Assembly (NCBI GenBank): GCA_903868035.1
Contig: CAIPTQ010000001.1
Coordinates: 1 to 29,605 of the forward strand
Reading direction: 5' to 3'
DNA length: 29,605 nt
Source of the DNA: an uncultured Phycisphaerales bacterium
GTDB taxonomy: Bacteria; Planctomycetota; Phycisphaerae; WQYP01
The position numbers and the translations under genes are program-made. Below are positions 17,995-26,900 of the stretch, in pieces. The notes beneath the pieces were generated by a model. It ran no database searches. It had not been told where the DNA came from and was given only the letters and a program-made list of their open reading frames with translations. Position 1 is the first letter of the stretch. Each line of letters starts with the position of its first letter.

Positions 17995-19833
17995 ATGACC
18001 GCACCCGCCTTTGACAGCTCCGATGACATCCGCAGCGCCAAACCCCTGCGCTACCTGGAGATGGTGCGCTTTGACGGACCCGTGCCTCTCGCCAAGGGCG
18101 CCGCCCTCCCCCACGTCACCGTAGCCTACGAAACCTACGGCACCCTGTCCCCGGCCCGCGATAACGCCATCCTCATCTGCCATGCCCTCTCCGGCGATTC
18201 CCATGTCGCCCGCCACGACCCCCAGGACGACCCCGGCTGGTGGGATCTCCTCGTCGGCCCCGGCAAGCCCATCGACACCGACCGCTTCTTCGTCATCTGC
18301 CCCAACGTCCTCGGCGGCTGCCGCGGCACCTCCGGACCCTCCGACCTCAACCCCGCCACCGGCAAGCCCTACGGCGGCGACTTCCCCCTCATCACCGTCA
18401 CCGACATGGTCGACGTCCAGCGCCGCCTCCTCGACCACCTCGGCATCGCCAAACTCCTCGCCGTCATCGGCGGCTCCATGGGCGGCCATATGGTCCTCAC
18501 CTGGGCCACGCGCTATCCCGCCCGCGTCGCCGGCGCCGTCGCCCTGGCCACCTCCCCGCGCCTCACCAGCCAGTCGCTCGCCTTCGACGTCGTCGGCCGC
18601 AACGCCATCTGCCGCGATCCCCACTTCCACGACGGCCAGTATTACGGCCAGCCCGCCGGTCCCGATGTCGGCCTGGCCGTCGCCCGCATGCTCGCCCACA
18701 TCACCTACCTCTCCCCCGAATCCATGGACGCCAAGTTCGAGCCCGACCGCCACCAGCCCCGCGACATCCAGACCCAGTTCGAAAACAAGTTCTCCGTCGG
18801 CAGCTACCTCGCCTACCAGGGCCACCGCTTCGTCGAACGCTTCGACGCCAACTCCTACATCACCCTCTCCATGGCCATGGACCTCTTCGACCTCGGCGGC
18901 ACCCCCGCCGCCCTCCGCAAAAACCTCGCGCAATCCTCCTGCCGCTGGCTCGTCATCAGCTTCTCCACCGACTGGCTTTTCCCTCCGTTTCAGAGCCGCC
19001 AGATCGCCGACGCCCTTCTGGCCGAAAACAAATCCGTCACCGCCGCCACCATCGAATCCTCCTGCGGCCACGACGCTTTCCTCCTTGAGGCCGACTTCGA
19101 ACGCTACGGCGAACTCATCCGCGCCTTCCTCCGCAATCTCGCGCCCGGGGCCGCCGCCCTCCGCCCCGATCCCTCCGTGGACACCCGGGTTCACGGCGCC
19201 GCCGGCAAAGACTCCATCTTCCACGGCGAACGCCTCGACTACGATCAGATCGAACAACTCATCCCCGCCGGCGCCTCCGTCCTCGACCTCGGCTGCGGCT
19301 CGGGCCGCCTGCTCTCCCGCCTGGCCACGCGCGGCACGTCGCGGCTCCTGGGGCTGGAACTCGACGAGCACGCCGTCGTCGCCTGCGCCCGCCGCGGCAT
19401 CGACGTCCTCCGCGCCGACCTCAACGAGGGCCTCGCCTCCTTCGCCGACGGCCAGTTCGACGTCGTCGTCCTCTCCCAGACCCTCCAGTCCGTCCGCGAC
19501 GTCAAACGCGTCCTCTCCGACATGCTCCGCGTCGGCAAAACCGGCATCGTCAGCTTCCCCAACTTCGCCTACGCCCCCCTGCGCCGCGAACTCTACGAGC
19601 AGGGCCGCGCCCCGCGTGGAGCGGGCCCCAGCAGCCTCCTCGGCCACGCCTGGTTCGAATCCCCCAACATCCGCTTCCTCTCCATCACCGACTTCGAGGA
19701 ATTCTGCGCCAACAACAATATTACCGTCCAGAAATTGATCGCCCTGGACACCCAGCGCGCCACCCCCGTCCCCCCCCAAGCCGACCCCAACCTCAACGCC
19801 GATGTCGCCATCTTCGTCATCCGCCGCGACTGA
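17995..19833 (+). CDS. metX: Homoserine O-acetyltransferase MetX fused to MetW methyltransferase-like domain
   Basis: 612 residues, where MetX alone is about 370-390. The alpha/beta hydrolase MetX part (about 1-385) has NAILICHALSGDSH, the oxyanion-loop region NVLGGCRGTSGPSD, the nucleophile elbow GGSMGG with S161, and the catalytic residues D326 (FSTDWLFPP) and H359 (SCGHDAFLLE). It acetylates homoserine with acetyl-CoA. A short linker leads to a MetW domain (about 405-612): FHGERLDYDQIEQLIPAGASVLDLGCGSG with the SAM-binding motif at 429-437, then SQTLQSVRDVKRVLSDMLRVG and SFPNFAY, all typical of MetW. MetW is required for full MetX activity in some proteobacteria, where the two genes are neighbours. 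Here they form one uninterrupted frame. The start ATG follows the metY stop by 14 nt. Confidence 0.93.
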   Translation: MTAPAFDSSDDIRSAKPLRYLEMVRFDGPVPLAKGAALPHVTVAYETYGTLSPARDNAILICHALSGDSHVARHDPQDDPGWWDLLVGPGKPIDTDRFFVICPNVLGGCRGTSGPSDLNPATGKPYGGDFPLITVTDMVDVQRRLLDHLGIAKLLAVIGGSMGGHMVLTWATRYPARVAGAVALATSPRLTSQSLAFDVVGRNAICRDPHFHDGQYYGQPAGPDVGLAVARMLAHITYLSPESMDAKFEPDRHQPRDIQTQFENKFSVGSYLAYQGHRFVERFDANSYITLSMAMDLFDLGGTPAALRKNLAQSSCRWLVISFSTDWLFPPFQSRQIADALLAENKSVTAATIESSCGHDAFLLEADFERYGELIRAFLRNLAPGAAALRPDPSVDTRVHGAAGKDSIFHGERLDYDQIEQLIPAGASVLDLGCGSGRLLSRLATRGTSRLLGLELDEHAVVACARRGIDVLRADLNEGLASFADGQFDVVVLSQTLQSVRDVKRVLSDMLRVGKTGIVSFPNFAYAPLRRELYEQGRAPRGAGPSSLLGHAWFESPNIRFLSITDFEEFCANNNITVQKLIALDTQRATPVPPQADPNLNADVAIFVIRRD

Positions 19834-20059
19834 AGGCACCGCCGTCACCCTCAAAGCCCTCGGCGACGCCAAACTCACCGACGCCGAAACCTTCCAATGG
19901 GTCAACCTCCTCCAGGGCCACACCATGCTCATGTCCCTCACCAACCACCGCTGCCTGGCCGCCACACCCAACACCCCCGGCCCCCTCTCCGCCACCGCCA
20001 CCGGCCCCCGCCCCGACCGCAAGGACGGTGCCTGCTTCACCTGGAAGGAGCAACCCTGA
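19802..20059 (+). pseudogene. Remnant of a fascin-like C-terminal domain from a carbohydrate-active enzyme
   Basis: From an ATG at 19802, inside the end of metX/W, an 85-codon frame reads TAVTLKALGDAKLTDAETFQWVNLLQGHTMLMSLTNHRCLAATP ... GPRPDRKDGACFTWK. The pattern AETFQW-x-LMSL-x-HR-L, then PDRKDG-x-F-W, resembles C-terminal beta-trefoil/fascin-like tails of planctomycete and acidobacterial glycoside hydrolases (from memory). Similarity begins just after the metX/W stop, so the fragment has probably lost its catalytic part through a rearrangement, and a dispersed repeat follows its stop by 2 nt. Alternatively it is a stand-alone 85-residue protein translated by coupling with metX/W. Confidence 0.45.
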
Positions 20060-20061
20060 AA

Positions 20062-20085
20062 AGTGGTGCCGACGCCCTCGTCGGC
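20062..20085 (+). repeat. Dispersed palindromic repeat, copy 2
   Basis: 24 bp identical to 10468-10491 in the serpin gene, with the core stem-loop GCCGACG-CCCT-CGTCGGC. It sits 2 nt after the stop of the fascin-like fragment and about 40 bp before the end of the convergent antitoxin-like gene. Confidence 0.85.
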
Positions 20086-20125
20086 TGGGCTGTACAGGGC
20101 ATCGGCTCCGCGTCTCCACATGGGA

Positions 20126-20332
20126 TCAAGGTTCAGTCACGGGTGGTGTGTCCGCCGAATCACTGCCCACCGATTTTAGGCCCAGTTGCTGTCGCAATCT
20201 CTCTGTCACATCCCGCGCGTGTGCCGCCAGGCGGTGAACGTCGCCGTCGAATTGCCGATTCAAACGATCACGCACGCGGCGGATATCGTCCACGGGCGTG
20301 GGTTCGGGTTCCAGTTTACGGGCTTCACTCAT
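20126..20332 (-). CDS. Small partner (putative antitoxin) of the PIN toxin
   Basis: 68 residues starting at the ATG at 20332, which overlaps the toxin stop (TGATG). It is highly charged: MSEARKLEPEPTPVDDIRRVRDRLNRQFDGDVHRLAAHARDV is mostly helical, then a short tail. The D-x-I-R-R-V-R-D-x-L-x-x-x-F-x-x-D-x-H pattern matches the small proteins usually encoded beside this PIN subfamily. No DNA-binding fold is obvious, so it may neutralise the toxin without acting as a repressor. A longer form starting at 20398 would overlap the toxin and is unlikely. Confidence 0.65.
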   Translation of the reverse strand: MSEARKLEPEPTPVDDIRRVRDRLNRQFDGDVHRLAAHARDVTERLRQQLGLKSVGSDSADTPPVTEP

Positions 20333-20805
20333 CAGGAATCCTCCCAAAGCATGTCGGGTGTCACAATCAGTGGCGGCACATAGCTCAGCCGCAGGCAAAT
20401 CACCGCCAGATGCCGCCGCTTGTTTTCGTTGGCCAAGTGCTGAATATTCCAGCTCAATATGTATTCCATGCGGTGGACAATGGCGGTGGCGACATGGATG
20501 GCGTCACCGGCATTGGGCGGTCCGGGCATCACGCGTTCAATGACCAGCAGTTCCGCGAGCCGCAAGGACTCCGGAGTTATGTCCAGCAGGGTCAGGCCGC
20601 GGAGCATTTCCAAAGCCGGGTTCCGGTCGGGAAACTCCGGCGCCGACAATTCCGCGACCACTTCCGGCGAGACAAAAAGGCGATGCTTGGGCGCTTGCGT
20701 CCGCCACCATTCAAGACTCGTGGCACGCCATCCCGCGATGCGCGGGGCGGTTCGCCGGCTGACGCAGACCGAAAAGAAACTTGGTTCTAGATAGACCTTG
20801 GCCAT
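20332..20805 (-). CDS. PIN-domain ribonuclease toxin (VapC-like)
   Basis: 157 residues. The N-terminal KVYLEPSFFS is the variant PIN motif with Glu (E7) in place of the first Asp, as in the YIETS subfamily. Further acidic residues are E48/E52 and D101 in NAGDAIHVATAIVHRMEYILSWNIQHLAN, the conserved PIN core. The C terminus (YVPPLIVTPDMLWED) is also typical. PIN toxins cut RNA using metal ions held by these acidic residues. The gene order is toxin first with the partner downstream, the reverse of classical vapBC but usual for this subfamily as I recall it. No Shine-Dalgarno precedes the ATG; see the promoter entry. Confidence 0.85.
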   Translation of the reverse strand: MAKVYLEPSFFSVCVSRRTAPRIAGWRATSLEWWRTQAPKHRLFVSPEVVAELSAPEFPDRNPALEMLRGLTLLDITPESLRLAELLVIERVMPGPPNAGDAIHVATAIVHRMEYILSWNIQHLANENKRRHLAVICLRLSYVPPLIVTPDMLWEDS

Positions 20806-20820
20806 GAACCCAGTATACCA
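20806..20820 (-). promoter_or_regulatory. Extended -10 giving a probable leaderless toxin mRNA
   Basis: On the minus strand TGG-TATACT (hexamer 20817-20812) lies exactly 6 nt before the toxin ATG, so transcription would begin at or next to the ATG. There is no good -35 and no Shine-Dalgarno. The spacing is the same as at guaB. Confidence 0.4.
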
Positions 20821-20907
20821 CGGGCTTACCTGATTTCATTCCGTGCGGACGCAGGTCGAAATGATGGAAATCTGATTTTTGTGAATGTTGGCGCGTCGAA
20901 GTGGGGG

Positions 20908-20929
20908 CGGGGGGTTACACATTCCCCCG
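20908..20929 (-). terminator. Possible hairpin downstream of the giant M56 gene
   Basis: CGGGGG (20908-20913) and CCCCCG (20924-20929) form a 6-bp GC stem with a 10-nt loop, 13 nt past the stop of the minus-strand M56 gene. No U-tract follows, so it is a weak terminator candidate at best. Confidence 0.3.
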
Positions 20930-20941
20930 ACCGCTCTCACA

Positions 20942-23900
20942 TTACCCGCCTCCGCGCATCTTCTCCCACACCTTCTCCGAAAACCGCCCCGTACCCCTGT
21001 CCCGGTCCTCCCGCACCAGCGCCCCATACTTCTGCGCATCAATCCCCAATAGCTGCATCATCCCCATGTCCCGCACCGCCGGTTCCTTCGACTCCAGCAG
21101 CGGCACCAGCACCGCCTCGTCCTCCTTCCCCAGCGCCATCCCCTCCATCCGCCGCGACACGTCCAATAGCTTCTCCTCCGTCGGCTTGCTGCGCAGCAGA
21201 TAGCTCAGCAGAAATGCATCCGTCTTCCACGCCCACAATTCCGCCGCCAGCTTCCCATACCCATATGTCTTGTCGGCATGCAAAAACGCCAGATACCGCT
21301 CCCGATACGCCTCCTGCTCCGTCCGCGTCTGTTTGACCACCGCGGTCAAATCCCCCGCCCCCTGCGCCTTCATCTCGGCATACCGATAAATCAGCTTCGT
21401 GACATCATGCGTCTCCGGATGCGCCAGCCGCTCCTCATACGCCCCCAGCACCTTCGCCCGATCCGGCATTCCCATCAGGCCGTAGGACGCCACGCTGTTC
21501 CAATCCGTCCCCTCCATCTCATCCAGAAACACGGGAATCAACCGTTCCTCCCCCATCGTCGCCAGCACGCGCTCGGCGGACTGGTCGGCCCAGGATTGCA
21601 CATACTCCTCGGCAATCAACCCCTTGGGCAATTCCCCCTTCTTCCGCCACGCGGCCAGCAGCGCATCCACATCCGCGGCACGCCGCTTGGGATCGGCTTC
21701 CCGCACGCGCAATGTCGCCGCCGCCGTCCGGGGCAAACGATAAGTCCCCGCGCCCGCGCGCTCGGCGGTCTGAATCAGCGGTGACGCCGGCATGACCGTG
21801 TAGGTATCGGCCTTGGGAAACACCACGCACTCGTTCAGGAGGCGCACAACGGTCAACTTTTCCGCCGGCCCCAGGCGATGGATGGAAAACGGGCCATCGA
21901 TCGACATGAGGCCGGTGCTCGCGAAGACGTCGGGCACGGCTTTCCCCTGGCTGTCGGTGATCGTGCAGGAATAATGGAACCACCCCAGGTGATCCTCCTC
22001 CACCCAGTACGTCGCTGTCCCCTTGTTCTCATACACCAGCCGCACCACCACCGGCTCACCCACCGCTATCTCCGCCTTCTCCATCTCCGCCCGCACCACC
22101 ACATCCTCCACCGGCGGAAACGGCGCCGCGCCTCCCCGTGCCGCGCCTCCCGCCGGAGCAGTCGCCGGTCCCGTCGCCGGCCGCGTCCCCGCCCCCGGAT
22201 TCGCCTTGATCCACGCCACCACCTTCTCCAGCAACGCCTGCCGCTGTACGGCCAGATCGTTATTCGATATTGATGACGCCATCGGATTCATCGGCACCGG
22301 CCCGAACCGCTGCCCCGTGGCCCGCTCCAGCGCGGGCACCAATTGATCCAGCGCATAGTCATTCGTCACGCCAACTCCCGCCTGCAGCGCCAACGCCGCC
22401 TTTTTCAGCTCCTCCAACCCCGTGTAGTCCTCAAATTCCGTCAACACGCACGCCGCCGTGAAACGCACATCCGCCGCGGCATCGTTTTTCAGCCGCTCCC
22501 GCAGCAGCCCCACCGCCATCCCCCGCTGCCGCGCATCGGCTTCGCCGGGGGCCGCGGGTTTCAGAACCCGCCGCATGCTCAAGCAGATCACCGTGCGATA
22601 CAATTCCGTCTTCACCTCCGGCACAATCTTCGCCAGCGCCGGCAGCACCTCGACGCTGCCGCCTTGCTCGGCCGCCGCGCCCAGCCGATCCGTCAGCGAC
22701 GAAACCGCCTGGTTGAGTATCGCCTCTTCCTTCTCCGCCAGCAGCCCCAGCAGCGCCCGCGTGGCCGCCGGCGAATTCACCGCCCCGATCGCCGAAACCA
22801 TCTCTTGCCGCTGCAACTCCGTCTTGGCCTTCCCCAGCGCCTCCTGCGCCGGCTTGAGCGCCGCATCCCCCAGCGTGCCGATGTCCCGGATCAGTTGCCA
22901 CCGCATCGCGTTCTTCGTCCCCTGCGGATCATCCGCCGCGCTCGGCATCCCCATCAGCCCCGCCACCAGCGCCGCCGCCCCCTCCTCGCCCCGCCCCGCA
23001 ATCGCCGCCAGCAGCGGCGTCCGCATATCCTCCCCCCGCACCCGCGGATCGGGCACATAGTTCGGCAGCTTCAGCAACCGATCCACCAATTGCTCCGCGG
23101 TTTCAGTCGCAACGGGATTCGCCCCCGCGAACGCCGGTCCCGTCGCCGGCTCCGCTTCCACCGCCTTGCTCGGATCCCCCGGTATCGGCCCGTAATACAC
23201 CGGCGTGCTCGCCCCCACCCCGTAATACCGCACATAGAAGCAATTCTTCCCCTTGAGCCAAAAAATCGTAAGCCCGGGATCATTGATGTTTTTCTTTTCA
23301 AAAGTGATGATCGTCACTTCCCTTCGTTCCTGATATGCGGTCGCCCCGGCTGGTTTCTCAAATACGTCCGGCACTTTGGCGATGTCCATCGTCGCCGGCA
23401 TATCCGACAACTTCACCCCGCGCCATACCACCTCCGCCACCGGCCTGCTCGCCACCGGTGTCGTCGCCCCCCCCACCCCCTTCGCCTCAATCTTCCGCGT
23501 CGCTTCCCGCGCCACCTCGCCCACCGTCGTCGTCTTCCCCGCTTCATTCTGTGCCGCATCCCCTTCCATCGCCTTCAGCCCCGCCAGCGCCGCCGCATCG
23601 CCCATTTCCCCCAGCGCCCGCGCCGCCGCCATCCGCACATCCGCCTTCTCATCCTTCAACGCCTCGATCAACCCCGGCACCGCCGCCCGATACCCCAGCT
23701 CCCCCAGCGCCTCGGCCGCGTTCCGCCGCTCCACCCATGACGCATCCTTCAGCATCCCCACCAGCGCCGTTATCCCCTCTGGCGCTCCCAATATGCCCAT
23801 CGCCCGCGCCGCCGCCAGCCGGTCCGCCCCCGCCGTCCCCAAATACTCTTTCAACGCCGGCACCGCGCTCGGCTCCTGCGTCTCCCCCAACGCCCACGCC

Positions 23901-26900
23901 GCTTCCGCTGCCGCCGGCCCCTTCAACGCCTTCACCAACGCCGGCACCGCCAGCTTATCCTTTAACCGCCCCAGCACAAATGCCGCATGAAACTGATCCT
24001 CCCGGATTTGCCCTTCCAGATACGGCGTCCCATCGCTCCGCGCCAGGTGAATCGGCCGCTCCGTCGCATCATTCAACTCCTTCGTGATCGCCGCCAACCC
24101 CCGTTCATCTCCCAGCCCCGCCAGCACCCACCCCGCATTGATGCGCACGTGCCGCTCCGGCGACTTCAAGTCTTCCACCATCGCCGCAATCACGCTCTTA
24201 TCCCCCAGCCCGATCAGTCGCAGCCCGATGTCCCCCTGCTCCCGCCACGCGCCCGCCTTCACCGCCTCGAACGCCTTGACCAGATCCGCCGCCTTCACCT
24301 CCTCCACCGTCACCGTCCCCAACGCGCGCAATCCTACCCGACCCCCGTTCCCCGTCTTTACCACAATCTCATCCACCGGCGGCACCTGCGTCCCGCGCCC
24401 ATCGAACTCCATGACATCACTCGCCAGCATCACCGGCACCATCCATGCCCCCATCGCCTCCCGCACCCCCGCGCTCGTCAACCCCAACGCCTCCAGCTTC
24501 TTCCCCTCCAGCGTCACCCGCACCACCCGCGTCCCGCCTTGCCCCCCTTGCGTCGCCGCCGCCATCGGCAGCACCCCCATCTTGATGTACACGTCATCCG
24601 CATACCGCGTTTCGAACTTGTCCCCCGGCGCAAACGGCACCGCTGGCGGCAAGTGGCACGTCTCTAACAGCACATAATCCGCCTCCCGGGTCACATGCAC
24701 ATGCTCCTCCCGCGCGTATTTGATCGCCGGCAGCATCCGCTGCCCCTCATTCATCGCATACACCTGCGTATCCTTCCCTTCCCCATCAATCCGCGTCACA
24801 TACACCACCGCCAGCTTCCCCCCAATCGACGCATTGAACTCCGCCGTCTTCTTCTCCACCGCCGCCGTGTTCCCCGCCTTCACGTCCGCCAGAATCGCCG
24901 CCTTGTACCGGTCATACAATCCCGCATAAAACGCCGCCTCCCCGTCCCCCAGTGCCGCCGGTGCCCCCACCGGCGCTTCCCCCACCGCCGCCCGTGTTGT
25001 CACCGCTCCCTCCTCCTCCCGGGTTATCGCTGCCGCGAGCAGCCGATAGTGAATCGTCACCCTGGCGGGAAAGATGCTTGGCTCGGGCGTCTCCGCCCGC
25101 AATACCCCTGTCCCGCCCTCGCGCGTCCGAAACGCCCACGTCCGCGCCGGGGCATTGTAGGTTAAGGCAATGGAACGCGGCGGATCCGCTCGTTCCAGGG
25201 CCTCTTCGATCAACCCGGTCTCGCCGTCCCAGGCCTTCTCCGCGACCTGAATCAGCTTCAGGTTCGACCAACCGAGCATCGTCATGCCCCCTTGCATCCG
25301 CGACATGTACATATCCACGCCCGCCTTTCGCAGGACGTCCACGTCTGCGCCTCCTTCCTGGGCGATGCTGCTGGGTAGTTCACTGTGGTATTGGCCGCTG
25401 TCCAGGTCCAGTAAGTTCCTCGGCGTCGCCGAGTCGATATTCCCGCGCCCCTTGTCCACATACTCGAGCTCGCGCGTCACCTCCGGCCCCAGCTTCTGCC
25501 CCGCCAGCGGTGGCGCGTGCGGCGATAGGACGTCCATCAAGTCGCCCTTCTGGTTCAAAAGCAGACGGACGGCGCCCTCTTTGTCCTTCACGCGCGTGGT
25601 CCCCTCCGCCTCGATGTCCCCGTTGTCCGCCACGCTCACCTTGTTGATCTTCACCAGCCCCGGGTAGCGGAATTCCGCCAAGTCGAACCCGAACCACATG
25701 CGCCCCTCATCCACCAACGCCAGTCCCAAATGCGTGTCGCGCGTCACGAGTGCCACATAGGCGCCATTGGGCGACACCGCCTGCGCCGTCGGACGCGCCC
25801 CATCCACAGTGGACATGTAACCCAGGATTTTGAGCACCGCTTGGGCGCGCGCGGCAGCCTCCGGGTCCTTGCCTGAAGCGACCGGTTGGAGCGCCTCCTC
25901 CGCCGCCGGCCCCATCTTCACCAAATCCCGTTGCGCCGCCTGTCGCACCTTGAAATCCGGATTGCTCAGTCGCCCCGCCAGCTCCGCTCCCTGCGCCCGC
26001 ACCGCTGCCGCCTTCCCCTTCTCCGCCACCTCCACCACCATCAGCGGACACACGATGTAGCCATCGGGATTGTCCACATTGTTCGTCGGAAACGGACTGC
26101 CCCGTGATAGTTGCGACTCCACCTGGTAACGCCCCGGCTTGTCCAACGAATATCGATACGTCGTATGCAGCCGCATCTTTCCGCCCTTGCTCATCCCGTA
26201 GCCACGTCCCAGTTCCGGTGAGGAACCTTCCATCAATTCCACCTCAAACCGCGTCGACAACCAACTCCCTTGCGGTTCCACCCCCTCCACGTGTACCGAC
26301 CACGTGAGCTGGCTGTTCGCCGGCCACAGCACCACATCCCCCACGTTCTCCACCTCCACCACAAACTCCGGCTTGCTCCCCGCGATGATCGGCTCCTCCG
26401 GCTTGATGAACCGCGCCCGCAGGCCCTGCTTGGCCGGCCCCCAATCCGCTGCCGCCCCCCGCGCCTCCTCCGGCCCCTCGATCCGCACCAGCACCGGCTT
26501 GCCTTCGATTCCATTGAGCACCGGCATCAAATCCATCCGCCCCGCCTGCTCCAGCAACTTGCGCCCGTCCTTGTTCACCAACTGGTGCAGCCGAATCCCC
26601 AACGACGCCCGCTCCCCCGGCTTCAATTCCTTCTCCGACGGTGAATTCCCCACCTTCGACCAATACTGCTCCACTCTGTCGTCCGCGCGCCGATAACGAT
26701 CCACCTCCTTTCGGCTGTCCGTCCTGGTCGCCGTGGCAATCTCCAATCCCACCAGCCACTCGTCCAGCAATTCTTCCCGCCCGCCCATCACATTCTGCAC
26801 CGGAACGCGAATCGCCTTCGCCCCCGTGTTCCACACCTCCAACTGCGCCTTGTACAACTGCTCCGATACCGTCGGCACCCCGTTCTGATTCAACGTCGGC

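Noticed and set aside
20086..20125. tRNA or small RNA in the gap beyond the fascin-like fragment
   Set aside because: No cloverleaf or terminator pattern is present; only the palindromic repeat precedes it.
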